A stretch of DNA of 19,852 nt from the NCBI GenBank assembly GCA_023253245.1, contig JALRHB010000014.1:1-19852 (forward strand), in the 5' to 3' direction. Position 1 is the stretch's first letter. Every line of letters begins with the position of its first letter. Under the pieces are notes generated by a model. That model was not told the DNA's origin. It worked only from the letters and a program-made list of their open reading frames with translations, and searched no databases. Shown here piece after piece: positions 7,650 through 14,233 of the stretch. Both the position numbers and the translations under genes were made by a program. Source of the stretch: Polynucleobacter sp. (lineage in GTDB: Bacteria; Pseudomonadota; Gammaproteobacteria; Burkholderiales; Burkholderiaceae).

Positions 7650-8303
7650 ATGATGAACATTCATTCTGACTATAGCAAGCGAGTAGTGATTAATCATCAT
7701 GATTTGGCTTGGGTTCCTAGTCCTGAGGCTGGTATTGAGAGGCGGATGCTTGAGCGTATCGGAGATGAGCTAGCAAAAGCGACTTCGATAGTGCGTTATC
7801 AACCTGGGGCAAGTTTTCAGATGCATGCGCATGAGTTTGGTGAGGAAATATTAGTTTTAGATGGCGTATTTAGTGATGAGACTGGCAATTACCCTGCAGG
7901 CTCTTACATTATGAATCCACCTGGGTCTTCACATGCCCCGTTTAGCGAATTAGGTTGTACTTTGTTTGTAAAGCTGAGACATCTGGGGATTGAATGCGTT
8001 GAGCGCGAAGTCGTAGATACCAATTCTGCTCAGTGGTTTCAAGGAATGGTACCTGGATTAAGTGTCATGCCCTTAATGCAACAAGGATCTGGTTCTACTT
8101 TAGTTAGATGGGCGCCGCAAACATACTTCAATCCCCATAAACATTATGGCGGCGAAGAAATCTTTGTAGTTGAAGGCGTCTTTGAAGATGAGCATGGCCG
8201 CTACCCAGCGGGCACTTGGATTCGTAGTCCGCATATGAGTCTGCATCAGCCTTTCAGTAAAGAGGGGTGCACTATTTTCGTAAAGACCGGGCATTTGCTT
8301 TAA
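7650..8303 (+). CDS. Double-cupin ChrR-type protein
   Basis: A 217-residue protein made of two tandem cupin domains (about 45-112 and 148-217), each with the ChrR C-terminal cupin pattern. Repeat 1 has RYQPGASFQMHAHEFGEEILVLDG; repeat 2 has the matching WAPQTYFNPHKHYGGEEIFVVEG. Likely metal ligands are His59, His61, Glu65 and His95 in the first, and His163, His165, Glu169 and His199 in the second. Each ends in GCTxFVK. It lacks the N-terminal zinc anti-sigma domain of ChrR, so it is not a complete anti-sigma factor; a metal-dependent dioxygenase or sensing role is possible but unproven. AAAGG six bases before ATG 7650 supports that start, though the adjacent ATG at 7653 cannot be excluded. 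It is transcribed divergently from the FAD dehydrogenase gene across 150 bases. Confidence 0.88.
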   Translation: MMNIHSDYSKRVVINHHDLAWVPSPEAGIERRMLERIGDELAKATSIVRYQPGASFQMHAHEFGEEILVLDGVFSDETGNYPAGSYIMNPPGSSHAPFSELGCTLFVKLRHLGIECVEREVVDTNSAQWFQGMVPGLSVMPLMQQGSGSTLVRWAPQTYFNPHKHYGGEEIFVVEGVFEDEHGRYPAGTWIRSPHMSLHQPFSKEGCTIFVKTGHLL

Positions 8304-8345
8304 TCGATCTCTTCGATACTCCAAGGGGCGTCGAGTAGGTCGATT
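8302..8345. repeat. Imperfect hairpin between convergent cupin and dps genes
   Basis: AATCGATCT (8302-8310) pairs with AGGTCGATT (8337-8345) over nine positions with one G-T wobble, and the inner TTCGA/TCGAG segments extend the stem. It overlaps the cupin stop codon and ends just before the dps stop. Neither side has a T-tract, so it is not a classic terminator; it may act as a 3'-end stabiliser or weak bidirectional stop. Confidence 0.4.
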
Positions 8346-8352
8346 AAGGCAA

Positions 8353-8844
8353 TTACTCCTCCAGCAGGCTTCTTAACATCCAAGCTGTTTTTTCATGTAC
8401 GTCTTGTCGCTGGGTTAATAGATCTGCGGTTGGTTGATCCTTTGCTTTCTCAACCAAGGGGAAGAGCTTACGAGCAGTCCTTGCGGTAGTCTCTTGAGCT
8501 TTGACTAATAGTTTTACCATTTCCATTGCCTTGGGAGTACCAGCAACTTCTTGAATCGAGGTGAGCTTGGAGAACTCTTTATAGGTTCCCGGAGCGTGTT
8601 CGCCCAATGCACGAATACGCTCCGCAATTAAATCTAATGCTGTCCATTGCTCTGTGTATTGATTCATGAACATGGTATGCAAGGTATTGAATTGAGGACC
8701 TGTAACATTCCAATGAAAGTTATGAGTCATGAGATAGAGTGAATAGCTATCTGCCAATAACTCTGAAAGACCTTTGGCGATAGCCTTACGATCTTTTTCA
8801 CTGATACCAATATCAATTTTTGATGATGTCGATTTTGTAGCCAT
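8353..8844 (-). CDS. dps: Dps ferritin-like DNA-binding/iron storage protein
   Basis: A 163-residue Dps protein. The signature THNFHWNVTGPQFNTLH (about 40-56) followed by ALDLIAERIRALG (69-81) supplies the intersubunit ferroxidase residues, probably His44, His56, Asp71 and Glu75. Dps forms a dodecamer that oxidises Fe2+ with peroxide and stores the iron; a lysine-containing N-terminal tail (MATKSTSSK) could contact DNA. Length is normal for the family. A strong ribosome-binding site GGAGGT (8854-8849) sits five bases before the ATG. A 376-base non-coding region upstream leaves ample room for regulation by peroxide or stationary phase, but no certain operator was found. It converges on the cupin gene. 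Confidence 0.96.
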   Translation of the reverse strand: MATKSTSSKIDIGISEKDRKAIAKGLSELLADSYSLYLMTHNFHWNVTGPQFNTLHTMFMNQYTEQWTALDLIAERIRALGEHAPGTYKEFSKLTSIQEVAGTPKAMEMVKLLVKAQETTARTARKLFPLVEKAKDQPTADLLTQRQDVHEKTAWMLRSLLEE

Positions 8845-9220
8845 AATTACCTCCAGTTGATGTCAACAAGTTACATGAATTAAATTAAGTATTGGTTTAC
8901 AACAATAGCAACACTCGATAGATTAACAACTAACCCTATCACAAGTTTTGCTGGGTTTGATGTTTGAATCGCTTTGATCATTCCAGACCTTCTCATATGT
9001 TACTAATCTTCTGTTAATAATTGCGATGGGATCAGTTTGTGCTTAATGTCTCATTTGGTCAAACAAATAATATTGACCAAATTAATCGATTTATTGGATA
9101 ACACAGAGCGCCCGCTTAAAAAGGACTCCGTAGCTTTGTTTGTAAGAGCGCACTGAGTTTGCCAATGTCCCAGATATAAAAAGCATAATTAGGGTCAATA
9201 TTCATTTATTCGGGGGGGTC
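8845..9220. other. 376-base divergent control region between dps and the CoA-transferase operon
   Basis: No protein or RNA gene is visible. The region must hold the promoters of dps (leftward) and of the CoA-transferase operon (rightward). It contains a loose GATAG...CTATC dyad (8917-8940) on the dps side and a perfect 10-bp inverted repeat (9053-9082) on the other. A run of seven G (9212-9218) lies directly before the start codon at 9221. I could not place a sigma-70 promoter with confidence. Confidence 0.6.
9053..9082. promoter_or_regulatory. Perfect 10-bp inverted repeat, probable operator
   Basis: ATTTGGTCAA (9053-9062) and its exact reverse complement TTGACCAAAT (9073-9082) flank a 10-base AT-rich spacer. 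Arm centres are 20 bases apart, about two helical turns, which suits a dimeric or double-dimer regulator. The TGGTCA/TGACCA core recalls GntR-family operators, but no regulator gene is adjacent. It lies about 140 bases upstream of the CoA-transferase gene. Confidence 0.6.
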
Positions 9221-10414
9221 ATGGAGCCTTTAGACAATCTAAAAGTGATTGAAATGGGACAGTTAATTGCTGGCCCCTTCGCCGCAAAGACTCTTGCTGA
9301 CTTTGGCGCCGATGTCATCAAAATCGAAGCCCCGAAAACCGGTGATCCATTACGCAAATGGCGTTTATTGAAGGATGGTACTTCGGTTTGGTGGCAGGTG
9401 CAGTCTCGGAATAAGCGCTCTATAGCGCTCGATCTTCGGCAAGTAGAGGCCCAAGAGATTGTTAAAAAACTCATCACCGAAGCTGACGTGTTGATTGAAA
9501 ACTTTCGCCCTGGAACCTTGGAGGGCTGGGGATTAGATCCTATTCATTTGTTAGAGCTCAATCCCAAATTAATCATCTTGAGAATCAGTGGCTATGGCCA
9601 AACTGGGCCGTATCGCGATAAGCCTGGTTTTGGCGTGGTTGCTGAGGCCATGGGAGGCCTGCGATATTTAACTGCTGAGCCTGGTCGCGTTCCTGTGCGA
9701 GTAGGGGTCAGTATTGGTGACACACTCGCATCTTTGCATGGGGTCATTGGAATTTTATTGGCCCTTCAAGAGCGCCATCGAAGTGGTCAAGGGCAAGTTA
9801 TTGATATTGCACTGTATGAAGCGGTATTTAACTGTATGGAAAGTTTATTGCCTGAGTACAGTGCTTTTGGCGAGGTTAGGCAAGCAGGTGGTAGCGCCTT
9901 ACCTGGTATTGCTCCGAGTAATGCCTATCTTTGTGCGGATGGTGGCTATGTGTTGGTTGCTGGTAATGGCGACAGTATCTTTAAGCGTTTAATGGGGATG
10001 ATAGGCCGCGATGATTTGGCGAATGATCCAGCACTGGAGAACAATGATGGTCGTGTAGCTCGTGTTGCAGAGTTGGATCGAGCAATAGGCGATTGGGCTA
10101 AAGAGAGGACTACAGATCAAGCCCTTGAACTATTAGATAGTGTGGCAGTACCAGCAGGAAAAATTTACACCGTTGCGGATATTGCCAGCGATCCACACTT
10201 CAGAGCGCGCGGCAATATTGAGGCTATTCAGATGCATGATGGCAGTAAATTAGATGTACCAGGAGTTATTCCCAAGCTTTCTCGAACACCAGGTTCAATT
10301 AGAACACTCGCACCTAATATTGGTCAGAATACAGATGATATTTTGCGCGGCATTGGTTTAACAAGCGCACAAATCGATTCACTAAAAGAGCGTGGTATTG
10401 CATTTACTAAATAA
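9221..10414 (+). CDS. Class III (CaiB/BaiF-type) CoA-transferase
   Basis: A 397-residue family III CoA-transferase. The N-terminal Rossmann-like part LKVIEMGQLIAGPFAAKTLADFGADVIKIE (7-36) is diagnostic, followed by RNKRSIALDL, ENFRPGTLEGWGLD and ISGYGQTGPYRDKPGFG (122-138). The catalytic Asp that forms acyl-anhydride intermediates is Asp167 in VSIGDTLASLHG. The enzyme moves CoA between two carboxylic acids; the pair of acids cannot be read from sequence. The gene 21 bases downstream encodes an HMG-CoA-lyase-like enzyme, so the likely job is to activate a branched or hydroxylated dicarboxylic acid (for example 3-hydroxy-3-methylglutarate or citramalate) that the lyase then cleaves. This pathway is inference from gene order. 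Confidence 0.93.
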   Translation: MEPLDNLKVIEMGQLIAGPFAAKTLADFGADVIKIEAPKTGDPLRKWRLLKDGTSVWWQVQSRNKRSIALDLRQVEAQEIVKKLITEADVLIENFRPGTLEGWGLDPIHLLELNPKLIILRISGYGQTGPYRDKPGFGVVAEAMGGLRYLTAEPGRVPVRVGVSIGDTLASLHGVIGILLALQERHRSGQGQVIDIALYEAVFNCMESLLPEYSAFGEVRQAGGSALPGIAPSNAYLCADGGYVLVAGNGDSIFKRLMGMIGRDDLANDPALENNDGRVARVAELDRAIGDWAKERTTDQALELLDSVAVPAGKIYTVADIASDPHFRARGNIEAIQMHDGSKLDVPGVIPKLSRTPGSIRTLAPNIGQNTDDILRGIGLTSAQIDSLKERGIAFTK

Positions 10415-10435
10415 TCCATTAATAGATTAAATCTT

Positions 10436-11362
10436 ATGACAAGAATATATTTCAATGAGGTGGTTACTAGAGATGGTTTTCAGATCGAACCTCATTTCAT
10501 ACCAACTGAAGATAAGGTGAAACTGATTAATGAGTTGAGTCAATGTGGTTTTGCCAAGATTGAAGTCACTTCATTTACATCGCCTAAAGCTATACCAATG
10601 TTGCGCGATGCTGAAGAGGTGATGGGAAAAATTTCACGCATTTCCGGTGTGGAATATACGGTATTAGTGCCAAACCTTAGAGGTGCAGAGCGTGCTCTAG
10701 AGTCTCATGCTGATGAGCTAAATTTAGTGATGTCAACTTCTGAAACTCATAATCTTGCAAATTTACGAATGGGTCGAGAAAAGAGTTTCTCTAGCTTGGC
10801 CGAGGTAATTCGATTTGTAAATGGAAAAATTCCCATCAACGTATCTTTATCGACAGCCTTTGGTTGCCCAATGGAGGGTAATGTGCCACAGGGTGTAGTC
10901 GAGACTTTTGCTCAGCAGTTTGCAGATTTGGGGGTGCGTGGTCTTACGATTTGTGACACTACTGGAATGGCGAACCCGGCACAGGTTGCCAAAATGGCAT
11001 CTGATTTGCAAAAGAAATTCAGTCATTTACAGCTGACTTTTCACTTTCACAATACGCGAGGGATGGGTTTGGCAAATGTACTGGCGGCAGTTCAATCGGG
11101 AATTGTGCGCTTCGATGGTTCTTTAGGGGGTCTCGGTGGGTGTCCTTATGCGCCAGGAGCAAGTGGCAACATTTCCAGTGAAGATGCGATTCATATGCTC
11201 GATGCAATGGGTTATGAGACTGGTATGGATATCCCAAGATTGCTGAATTTGGCGCGCGAGTTGCCAAAGATTGTGGGCCATTCAGTTCCTGGTCAAGTAG
11301 CTAAAGCAGGAAGTACTTGCGATTTGCATCCAGTACCAGAGTATGTGAAAGCTCTAGGATGA
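10436..11362 (+). CDS. Hydroxymethylglutaryl-CoA lyase-like enzyme
   Basis: A 308-residue member of the HMGL-like TIM-barrel lyases. Active-site features align with the HMG-CoA lyase family: TRDGFQ (Arg12, Asp13), FHFHN (His203, His205), and GLGGCPYAPGASGN with Cys236. The spacing matches that recalled for human HMG-CoA lyase (Arg41, His233/His235, Cys266). Classic enzymes begin EVGPRDGLQNE, whereas this one reads EVVTRDGFQIE, so the substrate may differ. Expected chemistry is retro-Claisen cleavage of a 3-hydroxyacyl-CoA to acetyl-CoA plus a ketoacid. It follows the CoA-transferase gene after 21 AT-rich bases with no visible Shine-Dalgarno, suggesting translation coupled to, or dependent on, the upstream gene. 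Confidence 0.9.
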   Translation: MTRIYFNEVVTRDGFQIEPHFIPTEDKVKLINELSQCGFAKIEVTSFTSPKAIPMLRDAEEVMGKISRISGVEYTVLVPNLRGAERALESHADELNLVMSTSETHNLANLRMGREKSFSSLAEVIRFVNGKIPINVSLSTAFGCPMEGNVPQGVVETFAQQFADLGVRGLTICDTTGMANPAQVAKMASDLQKKFSHLQLTFHFHNTRGMGLANVLAAVQSGIVRFDGSLGGLGGCPYAPGASGNISSEDAIHMLDAMGYETGMDIPRLLNLARELPKIVGHSVPGQVAKAGSTCDLHPVPEYVKALG

Positions 11363-11399
11363 ATGTGGTGATTAAGCTTTTGTTCCCCTATCACCCTCT

Positions 11400-11420
11400 A
11401 AGATCTGAGAGATCTTTTGA
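11400..11420 (+). terminator. Possible weak terminator after the lyase gene
   Basis: Perfect 7-bp stem AAGATCT / AGATCTT (11400-11406 and 11410-11416) with loop GAG, followed by only a few T. The right arm runs into the FNR-type box, so termination here is uncertain. Confidence 0.4.
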
Positions 11421-11430
11421 TTTAAATCAA
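11417..11430 (+). promoter_or_regulatory. FNR/Anr box upstream of usp
   Basis: TTGAT-TTAA-ATCAA matches the FNR/Anr consensus TTGAT-N4-ATCAA at all ten defined positions. Its centre is 62 bases ahead of the usp ATG; activation at -41.5 would put the transcript start near 11465, about 20 bases before the ATG. The -10 region there is poor (CAAACT). Anr/FNR control of universal stress proteins is known in other Proteobacteria. Confidence 0.75.
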
Positions 11431-11485
11431 CACACGATTTTTGCCTAGTAGCAAACTGAGAGTTCAACTTAATTAGGAGCCTCAT

Positions 11486-11923
11486 ATGTTTAAAAATATT
11501 CTTGTCCCTATCGTTGACGACATGGTGACGCCAAAGTCAATGAAAATGATTGCTGACTTGGTAGAGCAAGATGGCGCCTCACTCACTTTGACCTATGTCT
11601 CGGATCCCCGGGCACCATTTGTCTATGCAAAGAAAGCTTCTGACTACAAGATCTCTGATGCTAAGCATCAGAAAGCCTGTGAACAGCATGCTAATGAGTT
11701 GTTAGCTAAGGCGGTAAAGATGATTGGTAAAGGTATCAACGTCAAGACCCTACACGAATACAACGCAACAGTGTATGAGGGAATTTTGGCTGCCGCCAAA
11801 AAGGCAAAGGCTGATGTGATTATGATGGCCTCACACAAGCGTACTGGGCTGAAGGGCGTCTTCATGGGTAGCGACACTCATGCAGTAATCGTGCATTCCA
11901 AGCTTCCAGTGGTTGTTATTTAA
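11486..11923 (+). CDS. Universal stress protein (UspA family)
   Basis: A 145-residue single-domain Usp protein. It starts MFKNILVPIVDD and ends with the family tail MGSDTHAVIVHSKLPVVVI. The nucleotide-binding motif G-2x-G-9x-G-S is partly lost: the first two glycines are Ala115 and Lys118 in ASHKRTGLKG, while Gly128-Ser129 remain, so ATP binding is doubtful. A good AGGAG ribosome-binding site lies before ATG 11486. The gene stands alone between an FNR-type box and a strong terminator. The likely role is survival under oxygen limitation or growth arrest; this is inference from the box and the family. Confidence 0.93.
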   Translation: MFKNILVPIVDDMVTPKSMKMIADLVEQDGASLTLTYVSDPRAPFVYAKKASDYKISDAKHQKACEQHANELLAKAVKMIGKGINVKTLHEYNATVYEGILAAAKKAKADVIMMASHKRTGLKGVFMGSDTHAVIVHSKLPVVVI

Positions 11924-11955
11924 GGGTTATCACCACCTCCTAGCATTATCCAAAT

Positions 11956-11979
11956 GCCACCTAAGGGTGGCTTTTCTTT
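11956..11979 (+). terminator. Rho-independent terminator after usp
   Basis: GCCACC / GGTGGC stem (11956-11961 and 11966-11971), loop TAAG, followed by TTTTCTTT. It lies 33 bases after the usp stop codon and isolates usp from the next gene. Confidence 0.88.
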
Positions 11980-12092
11980 GTCCGAGGTATTCTCATTTGG
12001 AATATTACATATGAGATTCATTGACTTCTCATTGTTAAAAACTTTGTACATGATGGCTTCAATTAAAAATTTATCGTTCTTATGGAGTCATC

Positions 12093-13109
12093 ATGAAAAT
12101 TTGCATCATCGGTGGAGGCGGGGCAATCGGGGGTTACTTAGCGGTCATGCTGGCTAAGGCTGGCAATGATGTAACAGTCGTTGCTCGAGGCGAAACACTT
12201 AAAGCAATACAAAAAAATGGCCTGCAATTAATACTCGAGGGTGAGCGAGAGCCGATTGTGGCGCATGTTAAAGCTGTTGACCATATCTCGGCTGTTAATG
12301 AGACACCCGAGGTCATTATGCTAGCCGTTAAAGCCCATCAGGTTGAACCCATTGTTGATGATCTTGCTGGTCTTATGGGTCCAGATACAGTATTAATTCC
12401 GATGCAAAACGGAATTCCATGGTGGTACTTTCAGCGGCTCAACGGCCAGCATCAAGATCATGTTGTAGATACAGTTGATCCAGGCGGATCCATCATGAAG
12501 AAAATAAACCCTAACAATATCCTTGGCTGTGTGGTCTATCCCGCTACGATTACTCGATCCCCTGGGGTGATAGAGCATGTGGAAGGTAACCGCTTTCCTA
12601 TTGGCGAACTTGATGGCTCTATTTCAGAACGTGCTCAGCGCATCTCGCAAGTTATGACTGAGGCTGGCTTTAAATCCCCGATCTTGGATGATATTCGTGC
12701 TGAGATCTGGTTAAAGCTGTGGGGCAATATGACCTTCAATCCGATTAGCGCTCTTACTCACGAGCACTTAGAGGGCATATGTCAGTTTCCATTAACTAAA
12801 AACTTGGCGCGCAATATGATGACAGAAGCGCAGACCATCGCTGAAAAACTTGGCGTGATCTTTCGGGTAGATATTGACAGGCGTATTGCGGGCGCTGAAA
12901 AAGTCGGAAAACACAAAACATCCATGCTTCAAGATCTTGAGGCTGGTAATAATCTTGAGATTGATGCATTACTGGGTTCTGTGATTGAGCTAGGTCAGAT
13001 TACAGATACTCCAACACCTTGTTTAAGTACAGTCTTTGCTTTAACTAAGCTACTGAATACGAGAGTTCAATCGTCACATGGGCGCTTAGCTCTTCCCATG
13101 GCCGCATAA
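12093..13109 (+). CDS. 2-dehydropantoate 2-reductase-family (PanE/ApbA) oxidoreductase
   Basis: A 338-residue ketopantoate reductase-like protein. The NADP-binding loop GGGGAIGGYL lies at 7-16, the ribose/phosphate region VVARGETL near 29-36, Lys80 in LAVKAHQV, QNGIPWW at 105-111, and the catalytic-domain segment WLKLWGNMTFNPISALT has Lys208, Asn212 and Asn216, followed by the family's SMLQDLEAGNNLEIDALLG. It is somewhat longer than typical PanE (about 300). Genuine pantothenate synthesis is possible, but several paralogues with other 2-ketoacid substrates exist, so I give no symbol. GGAG sits seven bases before the ATG. It lies just before the gcl regulator but converges on it, so a link to glyoxylate metabolism is only suggestive. 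Confidence 0.88.
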   Translation: MKICIIGGGGAIGGYLAVMLAKAGNDVTVVARGETLKAIQKNGLQLILEGEREPIVAHVKAVDHISAVNETPEVIMLAVKAHQVEPIVDDLAGLMGPDTVLIPMQNGIPWWYFQRLNGQHQDHVVDTVDPGGSIMKKINPNNILGCVVYPATITRSPGVIEHVEGNRFPIGELDGSISERAQRISQVMTEAGFKSPILDDIRAEIWLKLWGNMTFNPISALTHEHLEGICQFPLTKNLARNMMTEAQTIAEKLGVIFRVDIDRRIAGAEKVGKHKTSMLQDLEAGNNLEIDALLGSVIELGQITDTPTPCLSTVFALTKLLNTRVQSSHGRLALPMAA

Positions 13110-13151
13110 ACTCTTTTTACCGAAGTCATGTAGTGCCTATGTAGTAACTTT

Positions 13152-13178
13152 ACCCGCCCGTTATGGGCGGGTTTTTTT
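13152..13178 (+). terminator. Strong rho-independent terminator after the PanE-family gene
   Basis: GC-rich 8-bp stem ACCCGCCC / GGGCGGGT (13152-13159, 13165-13172) with loop GTTAT and seven T (13172-13178). The T-tract overlaps the stop codon of the convergent LysR gene. Read leftward there is no T-tract, so it acts only on rightward transcripts. Confidence 0.95.
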
Positions 13179-14100
13179 ATTCGCTTTTGCTGCCCGATAC
13201 ACCTTTCCACCACTCCCCTTTAAAGCGAGTTTGAAGCCAATCGATGCATTGACTGACTTTAGTAGGAACATGTTTTGGAGAGGAAAATACTGCATGGATT
13301 TCTTGAGTAGGCAAAGACCAGTCTTCCATGATTGGTTTGAGCACCTTATCTTTTACAGACTGATGTGCAACATACCAGGGGAGAACTGCTAAACCCATGC
13401 CAGTTCTTGCCGCAGATAATATTGACGAAAGATTGTTGGAGGTAAATGGGCCAGTCACTTCCACAACTTCAGTTTTACCGTTGGGGTTAGTAAAGTTCCA
13501 GCGATGGTCTCCTTGTACTGTCGTATAAATCAATGCCCGATGCTTTCGAATATCGCTAGGATTTTTAGGGGCTGGATTCTTTTTCAGGTACTCTGGGGTT
13601 GCTACTAAGACCCAGGGATTTAAGCCCAACATTCTTGAGCCTAATGATGAGTCTGGTAGGCGGCGCATTCGAATTGCTAGATCGACTCCTTGCTCAATGA
13701 GATTGATATAGCGATCATCCATATTAAGATTGACTTCAAGTTCGGGGTGATGTGACATGAATTGCAAAATGGTGGGCATAAGTACACGTCGACCAAAGGC
13801 AACTGATGAGCTAATCGTTAGTTTGCCTCGAACCTTAGATTGCAAGAGGGATGCTAAATCATCGGCCTCTTCAATCTCTCTTGCGATTAATTTGCATTTT
13901 TCGTAATAGAGTTTGCCAATTTCAGTAGTAGTAACGCCTCGAGTGCTACGGTGTAGCAAAAGAACGCCGAGGCGCTTTTCCATGCTGGCAACAAATTTAG
14001 TGGCTGTTGGTTGGGTGATGCCCAAATCTTCAGCCGCTTTACTAAAAGAGCCTGTCTCGACGACCCTAATGAAAAGAGAAATTCCTTGTACGCGATCCAT
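13177..14100 (-). CDS. LysR-type transcriptional regulator (CrgA-like), probable gcl operon regulator
   Basis: A 307-residue LysR-family regulator. The winged helix-turn-helix covers about 1-60, with FIRVVETGSFSKAAEDLGITQPTATKFVASMEKRLG as the recognition region. The effector domain begins near 90 (GKLTISSSVAFGRRVLMP) and continues through the DLAIRMRRLPDSSL and GMGLAVLPWYVA segments typical of the CrgA subgroup. It is divergent from gcl, with 133 bases between the start codons. This arrangement normally means control of the neighbouring operon, here in response to a glyoxylate-pathway metabolite (inference). A dyad with T-N11-A geometry lies between the two genes. Confidence 0.92.
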   Translation of the reverse strand: MDRVQGISLFIRVVETGSFSKAAEDLGITQPTATKFVASMEKRLGVLLLHRSTRGVTTTEIGKLYYEKCKLIAREIEEADDLASLLQSKVRGKLTISSSVAFGRRVLMPTILQFMSHHPELEVNLNMDDRYINLIEQGVDLAIRMRRLPDSSLGSRMLGLNPWVLVATPEYLKKNPAPKNPSDIRKHRALIYTTVQGDHRWNFTNPNGKTEVVEVTGPFTSNNLSSILSAARTGMGLAVLPWYVAHQSVKDKVLKPIMEDWSLPTQEIHAVFSSPKHVPTKVSQCIDWLQTRFKGEWWKGVSGSKSE

Positions 14101-14138
14101 GAATAGATTCTCTAAGTACTAAAAGGGACTTTTTACAC

Positions 14139-14155
14139 TATTCCATGGAGGAATA
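14139..14155. promoter_or_regulatory. LysR-type operator candidate between regulator and gcl
   Basis: Inverted repeat TATTCC (14139-14144), five-base spacer ATGGA, GGAATA (14150-14155). It contains the T-N11-A pattern of LysR-regulator sites and lies 39 bases upstream of the regulator's start codon and about 80 bases before that of gcl. Confidence 0.6.
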
Positions 14156-14233
14156 CTAGATATAGATTTGGTGAGGTTCTCAAAGCGAGTGAATTTGTAG
14201 ATGATTCAGTCATATCAAATCAGGAGACAAATC

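Noticed and set aside
8917..8940. GATAG...CTATC dyad as an OxyR site for dps
   Set aside because: Half-site spacing does not fit the four-element OxyR consensus; kept only as a mention in the region entry.
11954..12157. 67-residue plus-strand frame before the PanE-family gene
   Set aside because: It begins inside the usp terminator hairpin and overlaps the true PanE-family start in another frame.
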